This document shows positions 35,541-46,250 of a stretch of 64,000 bases of DNA, piece after piece. Numbering within the stretch: position 1 is the stretch's first letter; every line of letters begins with the position of its first letter. This DNA is from Mycobacterium sp. (lineage in GTDB: Bacteria > Actinomycetota > Actinomycetes > Mycobacteriales > Mycobacteriaceae): the NCBI GenBank assembly GCA_023264735.1, contig JAHFVD010000035.1, positions 1 to 64,000 on the forward strand. The letters are read 5' to 3'. The notes beneath the pieces were generated by a model. That model did no database searches, was not told the DNA's origin, and was given only the letters and a program-made list of their open reading frames with translations. Position numbers and translations under genes: made by a program.

Positions 35541-37736
35541 GTGACATTGCCCCACGCCGACAGCCTTAGCGCTGCCGAAGAACAGCAGAGTCGGCAGTCC
35601 GGGCAGAAGAACTTCCGCCCGGACATCGAGGGCCTACGCGCCGTCGCCGTGACGGCCGTCGTTTTGTTCCACGCCGCCATCCCCGGCATCGGTGGGGGCT
35701 ACGTCGGCGTGGACGTCTTCTTCGTCATCTCCGGGTTCCTCATCACCGGCCTGCTGTGGCGTGAGGTCAGCGGAACCGGCACCGTGCGGCTGCGCAGTTT
35801 CTATGGGGCCCGCGCCCGCCGACTGCTGCCGGCGTCGGCCATGGTCGGTGTGGTCACGATGATCGCCTCGATACTGCTGCTGCCGCCGTTGCGAGTCCCG
35901 ACCGTCCTCTACGACGGGATCGCCAGCGCGCTCTATGTCGGCAACTACTGGTTCTTCCTGGACAACGTCAACTATTTCTCCGACTCGCTGTCGCCGTCAC
36001 CGTTCCTGCACTACTGGTCGCTGGGCGTCGAAGAGCAGTTCTATCTGGTCTGGGCGCCACTGCTGCTCGGCACGGCATGGTTCATCCGGCGATTCCGGCG
36101 GAACAAGACCCGCGCCATCGGTTCCTCCCGGCGCCCCTACCTGGTGGTCCTCGGCCTGGTCGCCGCCGCGTCTTTCGCACTGTCGATGGTGATCACCTAC
36201 GTCGTACCCTCGCTAGCATTCTTTTCGCTGGCCACACGTGCCTGGCAACTGGCCATCGGTGGGTTGGTGGCACTGACGGCGATTCACTGGCAACGCCTGT
36301 CACCGCGAACGGCCGCGATCGCTGGCTGGACCGGCTTGGGCATGATCGTGCTCGCCTGCCTGTGGTTCACCGCGACCACGCCCTTCCCCGGTACCGGCGC
36401 GCTGCTGCCCACCCTCGGTGCGGTACTCGTGATCGGCGCCGGTTGCGCCACCCCGTCACAGGGCTGCGGACAATTCCTGAGCACGGCGCCGATGCGCGCG
36501 GTCGGGCGCATCTCCTACTCCTGGTATCTGTGGCACTGGCCGGTGCTCGTGCTCGCACCATCGCTGCTGGGCCACCCGCTGGGACTGGCCGAACGGATCA
36601 TCGCGGCCCTGCTGGCCGCCGGCCTCGCATGGTTGACCCTGCGCTATCTCGAAAACCCGCTGCGCTTCGCGCCGAAAATCCGCAACTCACCGTGGCGCAG
36701 CCTCGGCCTCGGCGCGGTGGCCACCGCGATCGCGGTCTTCGTCGGCCTCGGGCTGCTCAGGGTCGTGCCCACCCCGGTGGGGCACGGCGCGCCGGCAACC
36801 CCCGTGGCCTTCACCGCCACTCCAGCCTTAGCCGCAGGTTCGGATGTCGGCGCCTACGACGCTGCGGTACAACAAGCGTTCGCCCAGGTGCAGACCGCGC
36901 TCGCGGCATCCATCGGCCCCAAACCCGTCCCGTCAAACCTGACCCCGCCACTGGACAACCTGTCCGGCGAACAACGGAACTTCACCTATAACGGCTGCCT
37001 GCGCACGCCCTATGAAAGCGGACAGCCCGAGTGCGCGATGGGCGATGTCACGTCGCCAACCACGGTCGCCCTCATCGGCGACTCACACGCCGCGATGTGG
37101 ACACCGCCCTTCCAGCAGATTGCCGACCAACGGCACTGGCGGCTGGAGATGATGGCCAAAGAAGCCTGCCCCGTCATGGACGTAGAGGTCGGGGGCATCT
37201 TCCGTCGCATGATCGAAGATCTTCAGCACTGCGAACAATGGCGCGCCGAGGTCATGTCCCGGCTCAAGGCGGAACGGCCCCGACTCGTCGTGGTCAGCGT
37301 CTGGCGGGGATACGGTTTCGACGAAACGATGACCGGCTTCAAGGGGTACGGCTCGGCCTGGGTCGACAGCCTGGCGCGGCTCGTACGGCAGCTACGTGAC
37401 ATTGGCACGCAGGTACTGATACTCGGTCCGGCGCCCAGCCCGCACGCGAATGTACCGATCTGCCTGTCCGGCAATCTGGATAACGCGGCGGCGTGTTCAC
37501 TGGCGCGGTCGGCTGCTGTGAATCAGTCCGGAATCGCCGCCGAGACCGCTGCCACGACAGCCGGCGGCGGACAATACGCCGACGTCAGCGATCTTTTTTG
37601 CACTGCCGAACGCTGCCCGGTCGTCGTCGGCAACACGCTGGTCTACATGGACGTGAGCCACGTGTCCATCCCCTACTCACGGCAATTGGCTCCGGCCATC
37701 GGGGCGCTGACCGACCGCGCGCTCGCCCGTGGCTGA
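35538..37736 (+). CDS. OafA/YrhL-like acyltransferase-3 with C-terminal SGNH domain (paralog 1)
   Basis: FRPDIEGLRAVAVTAVVLFHAAIPGIGGGYVGVDVFFVISGFLITGLLWRE, multiple TMs, FSYSWYLWHWPVL-type motif (ISYSWYLWHWPVLVL), C-terminal VALIGDSHAAMW and MDVSHVS. Confidence 0.93.
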   Translation: MVTLPHADSLSAAEEQQSRQSGQKNFRPDIEGLRAVAVTAVVLFHAAIPGIGGGYVGVDVFFVISGFLITGLLWREVSGTGTVRLRSFYGARARRLLPASAMVGVVTMIASILLLPPLRVPTVLYDGIASALYVGNYWFFLDNVNYFSDSLSPSPFLHYWSLGVEEQFYLVWAPLLLGTAWFIRRFRRNKTRAIGSSRRPYLVVLGLVAAASFALSMVITYVVPSLAFFSLATRAWQLAIGGLVALTAIHWQRLSPRTAAIAGWTGLGMIVLACLWFTATTPFPGTGALLPTLGAVLVIGAGCATPSQGCGQFLSTAPMRAVGRISYSWYLWHWPVLVLAPSLLGHPLGLAERIIAALLAAGLAWLTLRYLENPLRFAPKIRNSPWRSLGLGAVATAIAVFVGLGLLRVVPTPVGHGAPATPVAFTATPALAAGSDVGAYDAAVQQAFAQVQTALAASIGPKPVPSNLTPPLDNLSGEQRNFTYNGCLRTPYESGQPECAMGDVTSPTTVALIGDSHAAMWTPPFQQIADQRHWRLEMMAKEACPVMDVEVGGIFRRMIEDLQHCEQWRAEVMSRLKAERPRLVVVSVWRGYGFDETMTGFKGYGSAWVDSLARLVRQLRDIGTQVLILGPAPSPHANVPICLSGNLDNAAACSLARSAAVNQSGIAAETAATTAGGGQYADVSDLFCTAERCPVVVGNTLVYMDVSHVSIPYSRQLAPAIGALTDRALARG

Positions 37737-37745
37737 GCGGGATCT

Positions 37746-37835
37746 GATCTCGAAAGCACCTTTCGCAAGTGCGCCCTAGTGTAAGAATGCCTCGACTCAA
37801 TTGACGTGTTCGCTGAATAAGCAGGTAGGTAACAG
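37746..37835 (+). promoter_or_regulatory. Conserved upstream element, copy 2
   Basis: GATCTCGAAAGCACC ... TGTAAGAATGCCTCGACTCAATTGACGTGTTCGCTGAATAAGCAGGT before paralog 2. Confidence 0.6.
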
Positions 37836-40021
37836 TGGCCCACGCCGACAGCCTGAGTGCTGCCGAAGAACAGCAGGGCCAGCGGTCCGGGCAGAAGAAC
37901 TTCCGGCCGGACATCGAGGGCTTGCGCGCAGTCGCCGTGCTGGGGGTGGTGCTGTTTCACGCGGGGATGCCCGGTGTCGGCGGTGGCTACGTCGGGGTGG
38001 ACGTCTTCTTCGTCATCTCCGGCTACTTGATCACCGGCCTGCTCTGGCGCGAAGCGAACAGCACCGGCACCGTACGGCTACGCAGCTTCTACGGCGCCCG
38101 CGCCCGCCGGCTCCTGCCCGCATCAGCGCTCGTCGGTGTCGTCACCGCGATCGGCGCTGCTGTGCTGTTGCCACCCCTTCAGGCGCGCACCGTTTTCGGT
38201 GACGGCATCGCCAGCGCGCTCTACGTGAGCAACTACCGGTTCATTTTGCAGGGCGTCGACTACTCCGCGCCCTGGCTACCGCCGTCGCCTTTCCTGCACT
38301 ATTGGTCGTTGGGCGTCGAAGAGCAGTTCTACCTGGTGTGGCCGCCACTGATCCTCGGCACGGCGTGGCTGATCCGTCGGATGCGCCGGCGCACGAGGTC
38401 CGAGGCCACTGTCTCGCAACGTCCATATCTCCTCGTTCTCTCGCTGGTCGCGGTGGTGTCGTTGGCGCTGTCTCTGGCCACGTCGTACTGGGCGCCGTTT
38501 CTGGCGTTCTTCTCGCTGCCCACCCGGGCCTGGCAGTTGGCCATCGGCGGGTTGATCGCGCTCACCGCCACCCAATGGCGCCGGCTGCCGCCGCAAGCGG
38601 CCGCGATCATCGGGTGCGCCGGGTTGTTGGTGATCCTGGTGACCTGCAACCAGTTGAGCGCCAACACGCTGTATCCAGGTACCGCCGCACTATTGCCCAC
38701 CCTGGGCGCGGCCATGGTCATCGGCGCAGGTTGCGCCGCACCGACTCGGGGATGCGGACGCTTCTTGGGGCTGGCGCCGATGCGCGCCATCGGCCGCATC
38801 TCCTACTCCTGGTACCTGTGGCACTGGCCGGTCCTGCTTTTCGCGCCGCTGGTGTTCGGCCACTCGTTGGGGTTGGCGGCCAGGCTGGCCGCGGCCGTGC
38901 TATCGGCCGGGTTAGCGGTACTCACGCTGTGGTTCATCGAAAACCCGCTGCGATTCGCGCCCAAGATCCGCAATTCGCCTGGGCGCAGCCTCGGGTTGGG
39001 CGCACTGGCCACCGCGGTCGCGGCCGGCGTAGGCGCAGCGCTGTTCGTTGTGGTGCCCGCTCCTGTCGGGCATGGCGCGCCGGCCGCGCCGCTGAACTTC
39101 ACCGCGCTGCCCCCGCCACTCGCCCGGTCGGACATCGCCGCCTACGACGCGGCCGTCAGACAGACGTTTGCCCGGGTGCAAGCTGCCGTTGCGGCATCAG
39201 TCGACATCAAGGCCGTTCCGTCGAACCTTCAGCCGCCGTTGGCCGGCGCGGCCGACGAACTCAACGACGTATACCTCAACGGGTGCATGCTCAGCGGTTG
39301 GCAGGTCGCGCCAGCCGACTGCGCCTCGGGCGACACCGCGTCGCCGACGACAGTGGCCGTTGTCGGCGACTCGAACGCCGCCATGTGGAATCAGGGCTTC
39401 CGCAAGGTTGCCGAGCAACGACAGTGGCGGCTCGAGATGATGGTCAAAGCAGGCTGCCCCTTGCTCGATCTGCCCATCACGAGTCCACAGCTTCATCGCG
39501 AGTACACCGAGTGCGAGCAATGGCGCGGTCAGGTCGTCGACCGGTTACGCGCCAAGCACCCCGCGCTGGTGGTGGTGACCATGTGGCGGCATTACGGCAC
39601 TGACTACGGCTATTCGGCAGACTTCACGTCGTACAGCCCGGCGTGGATCGGCAGCCTGACCCGCCTCGTGCGGCAATTGCGTGACGCCGGTTCCCAGGTG
39701 TTGGTGCTCGGACCGACTCCCGACCCGCAATCAGTTCCGCCGGTTTGTCTGTCTGGCAACCTCGACAACGCAACGGCATGCGCGTCATCGACATCGGCAT
39801 CCCTCAACAGCTCCGGCATCGCAGCGGAGGCGGCCGCCACCAAAGCCGCCGGCGGAGAATACGCGGATCTGACTGATCTCTTCTGCACCTCCCAGCGTTG
39901 CCCGGTCATCGTCGGCGACACGCTTGTCTACCTCGACAAGAATCACGTGACGATCGAATACGTACGGCAGTTGGCTCCTGCCGTCGGGGCGCTGACCGAC
40001 CGCGCACTCGCCCGCGCTTAG
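37835..40021 (+). CDS. OafA/YrhL-like acyltransferase-3 with C-terminal SGNH domain (paralog 2)
   Basis: As paralog 1; FRPDIEGLRAVAVLGVVLFHAGMPGVGGGYVGVDVFFVISGYLITGLL; C-terminal VAVVGDSNAAMW and LDKNHVT. Confidence 0.93.
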   Translation: MAHADSLSAAEEQQGQRSGQKNFRPDIEGLRAVAVLGVVLFHAGMPGVGGGYVGVDVFFVISGYLITGLLWREANSTGTVRLRSFYGARARRLLPASALVGVVTAIGAAVLLPPLQARTVFGDGIASALYVSNYRFILQGVDYSAPWLPPSPFLHYWSLGVEEQFYLVWPPLILGTAWLIRRMRRRTRSEATVSQRPYLLVLSLVAVVSLALSLATSYWAPFLAFFSLPTRAWQLAIGGLIALTATQWRRLPPQAAAIIGCAGLLVILVTCNQLSANTLYPGTAALLPTLGAAMVIGAGCAAPTRGCGRFLGLAPMRAIGRISYSWYLWHWPVLLFAPLVFGHSLGLAARLAAAVLSAGLAVLTLWFIENPLRFAPKIRNSPGRSLGLGALATAVAAGVGAALFVVVPAPVGHGAPAAPLNFTALPPPLARSDIAAYDAAVRQTFARVQAAVAASVDIKAVPSNLQPPLAGAADELNDVYLNGCMLSGWQVAPADCASGDTASPTTVAVVGDSNAAMWNQGFRKVAEQRQWRLEMMVKAGCPLLDLPITSPQLHREYTECEQWRGQVVDRLRAKHPALVVVTMWRHYGTDYGYSADFTSYSPAWIGSLTRLVRQLRDAGSQVLVLGPTPDPQSVPPVCLSGNLDNATACASSTSASLNSSGIAAEAAATKAAGGEYADLTDLFCTSQRCPVIVGDTLVYLDKNHVTIEYVRQLAPAVGALTDRALARA

Positions 40022-40040
40022 TAATCAGGAAGGCTTCACC

Positions 40041-41096
40041 TTGTCACGATCTGTCCTCATCACCGGCGGAGCCGGATTCATCGGGTCCGCGGTGTCGCGC
40101 CGTCTGGGCGAAGCGGGTCACGATGTTGCGGTGATGGACATCCTGCACCCGCAGGTCCACGCCGAACACGCAAAGATCGACCTGCCGCCATCGGTGCGGT
40201 TGTTCACCGGCGACGTCACTCACGGGCCGGACTGCGATGCCGTGCTGCGGCTGTTCAAGCCTTCGCAGATCGTCCATTTGGCGGCCGAAACCGGTACAGC
40301 GCAGTCACTTTCGGAGGCGACCCGGCACGGTTCGGTCAACGTCGTGGGGACCACGCAATTGCTCGACTCGTTGAGCCGCTGCGGGCATGTGCCCGAGCAG
40401 CTGGTGCTTGCGTCGTCGCGAGCCGTCTACGGCGAGGGCGCCTGGCAGTCCGGCGATGAGGTTTTCTATCCACAGCCGCGCAGCCACGCCCAGCTCGTCG
40501 CGGGTATCTGGGATCCGCAAGGGCCCACCGGCGAGCCCGCCGCCCCGCTCGCAAGCAGTGCAGTCCGCACCGAGCCCCGGCCAACCAACATCTACGCGGC
40601 GACCAAGCTCGCCCAAGAGCACATCCTGGCTGCCTGGACGGCCGCCCATGACACCAAGCTCAGCGTGCTGCGTCTGCAGAACGTCTACGGGCCCGGCCAG
40701 TCGCTGACCAACTCCTACACCGGGATCGTCGCGCTTTTCGCGCGACTGTCGCAGGAGAAGCAGGCGCTGGAGGTCTACGAAGACGGCCAGATCGTGCGCG
40801 ATTTCGTCTATATCGACGACGTTGTCGAAGCACTGTTCGCAGCGATCGAGGGCCCCGCGCAGGCGGCCCGCTACGTCGATATCGGGTCGGGTGTCCCGAC
40901 CACCATCTACGAGCTCGCGCAGCAACTCGCAACGATCTGCGGCGCTCCCCAACCGGTCGTCGTGGGCAAATTCCGCGATGGCGACGTCCGCGCCGCGAGG
41001 TGTGACATCGAGCCCGCGTCGAACGCGCTGGGTTGGCGGCCCAAGTGGTCTCTCGAGGAAGGTACGCGCGCGCTGCTCGACTGGATCGGCAAATAG
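40041..41096 (+). CDS. NAD-dependent epimerase/dehydratase (extended SDR, nucleotide-sugar)
   Basis: 351 aa; VLITGGAGFIGSAVSRRL, VHLAAETGTAQS, NIYAATKLAQEH (YxxxK), VYGPGQS. Confidence 0.88.
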   Translation: MSRSVLITGGAGFIGSAVSRRLGEAGHDVAVMDILHPQVHAEHAKIDLPPSVRLFTGDVTHGPDCDAVLRLFKPSQIVHLAAETGTAQSLSEATRHGSVNVVGTTQLLDSLSRCGHVPEQLVLASSRAVYGEGAWQSGDEVFYPQPRSHAQLVAGIWDPQGPTGEPAAPLASSAVRTEPRPTNIYAATKLAQEHILAAWTAAHDTKLSVLRLQNVYGPGQSLTNSYTGIVALFARLSQEKQALEVYEDGQIVRDFVYIDDVVEALFAAIEGPAQAARYVDIGSGVPTTIYELAQQLATICGAPQPVVVGKFRDGDVRAARCDIEPASNALGWRPKWSLEEGTRALLDWIGK

Positions 41097-41223
41097 TCGG
41101 TCTCCGCTGAATCCGCTTCGCGCGGCTACGAAAGAGATAGGTCATCTTCTTGAGTTTCTCGGTTGCGGCGAAGACGTCGCTAGTTCGCCCGAACCAGCTC
41201 TTCTCACGCTATGGTCAATATTT

Positions 41224-42153
41224 GTGATCGAGCTTGACGGCGTAGCGAAGACGTTCGACGGGAACATTCTTGCCTTGCAGGATGTAAGTTTTTCCGTCGC
41301 CACGGGGTCGATCTGCGCTCTTCTCGGCCACAATGGCGCCGGAAAAACGACCACGATCAGCATCCTGTCCACGCTCCTGCGACCCACCTACGGCAAAGCC
41401 ATCGTGGCCGGGTATGACGTTGTCCGAGAGGCCAGCCGGGTACGCGCAAGCATTGGGATGACCGGGCAGCATGCGGCACTGGATTGGCAACTCTCGGGTC
41501 GGGAGAACCTGGTGATGTTCTCTCGGCTTCGTGGCATGCGCCGCAAAGATGCGCGCGCACGGGCCGACGCCTTGATCGAGCAATTTGACCTGGAGCATGC
41601 CGCCGACCGGCCGGTGGCCACCTATTCGGGCGGCATGCGGCGCCGCATCGATATAGCCGCCGCACTCGTGGTCCCGCCGAAGGTGCTCTTCCTCGACGAG
41701 CCGACAACTGGGTTGGATCCACGCAGCCGTCGCACGGTGTGGGACCTGGTGTCGTCACTGGCCGCAGACGGCGTCACGGTCCTTCTCACGACCCAGTATC
41801 TCGAGGAAGCCGACATGCTCAGCGATTCCATCGTTGTCATCGACCACGGTCGGGTGATCGCGGACGGGACCGCCGAGGATCTCAAGCGCCGCACCGGATT
41901 CAGCTACTGCACGGTCAGCCCGGTCGACCCCGCCGATCTGCCCAAGATCATCGCGGTGCTCGCCGATCTCGATGATCTCGAAGCGGATGAAGCCGCCAAT
42001 ACCGTGTCGGTATTGGCAACCAACGGTGTTTCCACGCTGAGTGAGGTGTTTCGTCGGGTCGACCATCTTGACATTGAGCTGGCGGATATTTCTCTGCGCA
42101 AGCCATCGCTGGACGAGGTATTTCTCCACCTCACAGGCAGCATCAAGGCGTGA
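41224..42153 (+). CDS. DrrA-like ABC transporter ATP-binding protein
   Basis: Walker A LLGHNGAGKTTTI, signature YSGGMRRRIDIAAAL, Walker B KVLFLDEPTTGLDPRSR. Track ORF begins at 40822 inside the upstream gene; GTG at 41224 gives a normal ABC N-terminus (VIELDGVAKTFDG). Confidence 0.9.
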   Translation: MIELDGVAKTFDGNILALQDVSFSVATGSICALLGHNGAGKTTTISILSTLLRPTYGKAIVAGYDVVREASRVRASIGMTGQHAALDWQLSGRENLVMFSRLRGMRRKDARARADALIEQFDLEHAADRPVATYSGGMRRRIDIAAALVVPPKVLFLDEPTTGLDPRSRRTVWDLVSSLAADGVTVLLTTQYLEEADMLSDSIVVIDHGRVIADGTAEDLKRRTGFSYCTVSPVDPADLPKIIAVLADLDDLEADEAANTVSVLATNGVSTLSEVFRRVDHLDIELADISLRKPSLDEVFLHLTGSIKA

Positions 42154-42905
42154 CCGCGGTCGCGGTCCTGACCGAACGAATCGTCCGCGACACACTGCGC
42201 GACGACCTGCCTTTCGCCGTGCTGGCACCCGCCGGCAACTTCGTCATCTTCAATCTCGCGCTGCGCAATGTGATCGACACCGGCGGGATCAGCTATTCGC
42301 AGTACCTCCTGCCTGTCATCGTCGTTCAGGTGACCTTGCTCGCCGCGCTGACAACAATCGACCGGGCCGCCCGCGAGCACGGGTCTGAGCTGGGGGTTCG
42401 GTTCCGCACAATGCCCATTCCCTCGGTGGCACCGCTGACGGCCCGAATGCTGTACTGCCTCCTCCGCGGCACCATCGCCCTGATTGCCACCATTGCCGTG
42501 GGGTCCGCCTTCGGCTTCCGAATGAACGGCGGTCCTGGCTGTCTGATCGCCTTCGCGGCGCTGGCCCTGACCTTCACACTGGCACTTTCGCTTGGTGCCG
42601 ACGCGGCCGGAGTGAGGATTTCGGGAGCCTCGGTCGCCAAGGTCGGAGGGGCCAGTCAGGTGCTGCTCATCCCTCAGATCATGCTCGTCATGCTGTCCAC
42701 CGGAATGGCGCCCGCGGACTCGTTCCCCGATTGGCTGCAGGGATTCGTGCGCTATCAGCCTGTCTCACAGATCACCGAGACCCTTCGTGGATTGGCTGGC
42801 GGTGACCTCGCGGTCGGCAACCTGGCGACCACCGTGGCGTGGTGCCTTGGGCTGCTGATGCTGTTCGGGGTGCTCGCAGTGCGGATGCAGCGGAGGACGC
42901 GATGA
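42150..42905 (+). CDS. DrrB-like ABC transporter permease
   Basis: 251 aa membrane protein overlapping the upstream ATPase gene by 4 nt; ABC-2 type permease pattern (QVLLIPQIMLVMLSTGMAPADSFPDWLQGFVRYQPVSQITETLRGL). Confidence 0.85.
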   Translation: MTAVAVLTERIVRDTLRDDLPFAVLAPAGNFVIFNLALRNVIDTGGISYSQYLLPVIVVQVTLLAALTTIDRAAREHGSELGVRFRTMPIPSVAPLTARMLYCLLRGTIALIATIAVGSAFGFRMNGGPGCLIAFAALALTFTLALSLGADAAGVRISGASVAKVGGASQVLLIPQIMLVMLSTGMAPADSFPDWLQGFVRYQPVSQITETLRGLAGGDLAVGNLATTVAWCLGLLMLFGVLAVRMQRRTR

Positions 42906-43702
42906 CCACCGACGTACCGCTGCGCCATTCACTGGTCTCGGAAAGCCTGGTATTTGCGGGGCAGCACCTCTCACACTGGCGCCGAGATGTGTTCGTGCCA
43001 CTGCAAGCGCTGTTGTTCCCGACGTTCTTGTTGATCACCTACTACCTGTTGATCGGCAAGTCGGTCATGAGGATCACGGGCACCGACAGCCTGTACGGTC
43101 TGGTGCCGACGTGTGCGATCGCCGGTGCGTTCGCCGGGGCACTTGCGACTGGGCTCTCGATCCCTGAAGAACGTGAATCGGGTCTGCTCAGCCAATTTTG
43201 GACCTTACCGGTGAACCGCGCTAGCGCCCTGATGGGTCGGCTCATCGCCGAGGCCCTGCGGACGGTGGTCAGTACCGCCTTCATCACGTCCGTGGGAATC
43301 GCACTGGGATTGCGATTTCACGGCGGTCCTCTCTCGCTGTTGCTGTTCCTCTTGGTCCCGGTGTTGGTAGTTCTCGTTTTTGCGATGGCGGTCATCGCAA
43401 TTGCGACGCGTTCCAAGCGCGGTGTCGTGCTGATCTGGCTCGGTCTGCCAGCCATCACCGCCGTGTTCGCCAGCTCTGGTTCTCCACCGATCGAATCATT
43501 GCCCTCGTGGATGTGGCCCCTGCTCCGGTTCCAACCGATGGAGCAGGTTGTCGAGTCCATGCGAACGCTCGCCCAGGGCGGCCTCCCGCTCTGGCCACTC
43601 TTGTCGACGCTGATCTGGACTACCGCAATGGGCGCATTGATCGGGCCGTTGGCGGTCCGCGGTTATCGTGCCGCTGCCGAATCCGGAGGCTCGCGCGGTT
43701 GA
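42902..43702 (+). CDS. DrrC-like ABC transporter permease
   Basis: ATG at 42902 overlaps the DrrB-like stop (ATGA); MTTDVPLRHSLVSESLVFAGQHLSHWRRDVFVPLQALLFPTFLLITYYLLIGKSV. Track ORF starts at 42839. Confidence 0.85.
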   Translation: MTTDVPLRHSLVSESLVFAGQHLSHWRRDVFVPLQALLFPTFLLITYYLLIGKSVMRITGTDSLYGLVPTCAIAGAFAGALATGLSIPEERESGLLSQFWTLPVNRASALMGRLIAEALRTVVSTAFITSVGIALGLRFHGGPLSLLLFLLVPVLVVLVFAMAVIAIATRSKRGVVLIWLGLPAITAVFASSGSPPIESLPSWMWPLLRFQPMEQVVESMRTLAQGGLPLWPLLSTLIWTTAMGALIGPLAVRGYRAAAESGGSRG

Positions 43703-43746
43703 TCCCGACTACCGGGTGTGCCTAGGCGTAGCCAACTGCTGAGGCG

Positions 43747-45021
43747 TCAGCCGCAATGTACGCGCGCGAATTTCTCCATCGAATCCGCCGCAGCCGCGGC
43801 ACTCTCGACGGGTTTCCTCATCTGGGTCGCGACAACACGAGCACGGTCGAGATATTGCGGGGTCAGGATCAGTTGTAGATCCGCGATCAGCATTTTTCTG
43901 GTGAGGCCCCCCGAAAAACGCCGGGAGGCACCGACTTTCAGTCGCGCGATGACCGCGCCGCGCATCCGTCGATCAGGCGCCGACCAGAGAACGAGGTGCG
44001 GAACGCCGGCTCGGAGAGCCGCTGCCATGGTCCCCGCCCCGCCGTGGTGAACAACTGCGCGGCAGCCCGGAAATATCGCCGCGAAGTTCATCGTTTCGAC
44101 GACCTTGACATGTTCGGCATGAGCAGCGGTGCCGAAATCTGTTGAGCCCCCACAGACCAACGCACGTTCACCCAACTGCGCGCACACCTCGGTGATGAGC
44201 GCGATCGTGTCGGCCGGAGACTTCAACGACATACTGCCGAAGGTGAAACAGATCGGCGGCGTGCCCGCGGCGACCCAGGATTCAACCTCGTCATCGGCGT
44301 CCGTCGCCTGCTCCAGAGTCAGCGTCCCGACGATGGGCCGCTGCTCCTTCCACCTCGCCCATTCACCTTCCAAACCGGGAAAGCACACTTCGTCATAAGC
44401 CTGGATTTCCAGCGATCCGCGCTCGGTGATGCGCCGTGTGGCGGCACGGCTGTCCTTGGGCAGGCCCAATTGACGGCGCTCTCGCTTCTCGGCGTTGCCG
44501 GCCACCCGCGAGGTGAGCCACCAGAAGGCGGTCATCGCCGCCCGGCTCAGGGGTGCCGGTAAGAACCACAGAAACAGGCCGTTCGGCCGCAGCGGGATGT
44601 AATGCAGTGTGGCAAGCGGGATGTCGTAATATTCCGCGACATTGTCGGCGAGATCCTCGAAAACCTGGCCGTGAAACAGTAGGTCCGCGCCCTCGGTCAG
44701 GGACAGCAGCACACCGCTGAGTTCCCGCCGGCATCGCTCGTTGAATTCCCAGTCTTCACGCCAGACCTGCACCGCGTGACCGATCTGCCAGGCGCGGTGG
44801 GTGGACTCCCCGTAGAGGTTCGCGCCCGAATTCATGGCCAGCGCCGTCTGCGAATCCGGGCCGTACGCGACCGCCGCGAAACCGGCCGATTCAGCGAAGC
44901 TGACCATGTCAGGCGGCACAGCTACCCGAACGTCATGGCCGCGGCGCACCAACTCGCATCCGACAGCCAGCGACGGCTCGACGTCTCCTCGGGTTCCATA
45001 CGCTGCCAACACGATTCTCAT
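43747..45021 (-). CDS. UGT-type (GT1) glycosyltransferase
   Basis: 424 aa; MRIVLAAYGTRGDVEPSLAVGCELVRRGHDVRVAVPPDM; VVHHGGAGTMAAALRAGVP. Confidence 0.9.
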   Translation of the reverse strand: MRIVLAAYGTRGDVEPSLAVGCELVRRGHDVRVAVPPDMVSFAESAGFAAVAYGPDSQTALAMNSGANLYGESTHRAWQIGHAVQVWREDWEFNERCRRELSGVLLSLTEGADLLFHGQVFEDLADNVAEYYDIPLATLHYIPLRPNGLFLWFLPAPLSRAAMTAFWWLTSRVAGNAEKRERRQLGLPKDSRAATRRITERGSLEIQAYDEVCFPGLEGEWARWKEQRPIVGTLTLEQATDADDEVESWVAAGTPPICFTFGSMSLKSPADTIALITEVCAQLGERALVCGGSTDFGTAAHAEHVKVVETMNFAAIFPGCRAVVHHGGAGTMAAALRAGVPHLVLWSAPDRRMRGAVIARLKVGASRRFSGGLTRKMLIADLQLILTPQYLDRARVVATQMRKPVESAAAAADSMEKFARVHCG

Positions 45022-46250
45022 CGCGACGTCTCCGTCCCGTGCCGCGTATGAGGTTCCGGGGGCGTCGCCTGTCCAGCCGATGGCGCCGCGGACTTCTCCT
45101 CCGGCTCCGCTGCCGACGCACGACGCCTCTGCTCGAAACGAGACTTGAGCGAAATCGACGGCTTTTCGACGAGGAACCAGCTGACCGCGGCCAACGGTAC
45201 CGTGGCGGAGGCCGCGACCGCCGCGAATACGAAGGGGTTAACAACGCCGAGACCACAGATGACCAGTAGTTGTTGTACGGGCCAGGCGTAGACGTACACG
45301 CCGTAGGACAGATCGGTCCGTAACCGCAGCCGATTATCGTGGAGAAGAGCGCCGGTGACGATGACGCCATAGGCCAACGGAATTGCGCCGAGAATCCGAT
45401 AGTTGGGCAAGAAGCTCGCTGCGAGGACGACGACCACGCTCAGCCCGACAAGCCACCAACGGGCCGGCAGCACATTTCGGATCTGATAGATGAGTGCGCC
45501 GGCCAAGAACATGGTGGCGAAGCGCGCGACGATCGCCTGCACGAAAAGCGCAGCAGTGGCCGGGGCCATACTCTGCTGCGTTTCCGCCAGGTCCGCGAAG
45601 ACACTCCATGCCGGCAGTCGGGCCGACCACAACAGCGTCAGCGCCAGCAACGCGGGGATGAACCACCGACGCCGCAAGAGCCCGACCACACCGAAAATCG
45701 CAACCGCTATGTAGCACAACACTTCCCAGATGAGTGTCCAGAGCGAACCGTTCCACACTCCCGACACTGGAATCCCGCTGGGCGTACCACCGATGCCTTG
45801 CTGGGTCAGCATCACTGCGCTGTTGCCGAGAACGTACTCAAACGGCGCAGGCGACAGCAGCAACTTGGCGGGCGACCCGCCCTGGATGGCCAAGCCGATA
45901 GGAGCGATGACAAAGGCGGTGACAGCCAGGCAGAACCACAGTCCCGGCAGAATGCGCAGGCTGCGAGCAACCAAGTAATCGCGGACCCGCGGGTGCCGGA
46001 ACCAACTCCAGGTGATGAGAAACCCTGAGATGGCGAAGAACCCGTCGACCCAGACGTCCCGGAGAAGTTGGTGAGCTGGTGCAAGCGACAGGTGGCGGCC
46101 GGTGATGAGCCAGGAGTGGTAGAGGATGACGCCCGTCGCCATCACCAACCGGCACGCATTGAGCGCGTTGCTCCGGGGATCGAACTCCTCCCCGAGGTTC
46201 GTGCCGCCAGACCTCACGACTCGAGATACCAGGGGTTGGCCCGCGCCCAT
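45018..46250 (-). CDS. Acyltransferase-3 family membrane protein (no SGNH domain)
   Basis: RSNALNACRLVMATGVILYHSWLITGRHLSLAPAHQLLRDVWVDGFFAISGFLITWSW, multi-TM; overlaps the GT stop/start by 4 nt. Confidence 0.85.
   Translation of the reverse strand: MGAGQPLVSRVVRSGGTNLGEEFDPRSNALNACRLVMATGVILYHSWLITGRHLSLAPAHQLLRDVWVDGFFAISGFLITWSWFRHPRVRDYLVARSLRILPGLWFCLAVTAFVIAPIGLAIQGGSPAKLLLSPAPFEYVLGNSAVMLTQQGIGGTPSGIPVSGVWNGSLWTLIWEVLCYIAVAIFGVVGLLRRRWFIPALLALTLLWSARLPAWSVFADLAETQQSMAPATAALFVQAIVARFATMFLAGALIYQIRNVLPARWWLVGLSVVVVLAASFLPNYRILGAIPLAYGVIVTGALLHDNRLRLRTDLSYGVYVYAWPVQQLLVICGLGVVNPFVFAAVAASATVPLAAVSWFLVEKPSISLKSRFEQRRRASAAEPEEKSAAPSAGQATPPEPHTRHGTETSR

Noticed and set aside
40822-41223. 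N-terminal extension of the ABC ATPase ORF
   Set aside because: Overlaps the upstream SDR gene in another frame; family N-terminus begins at GTG 41224.
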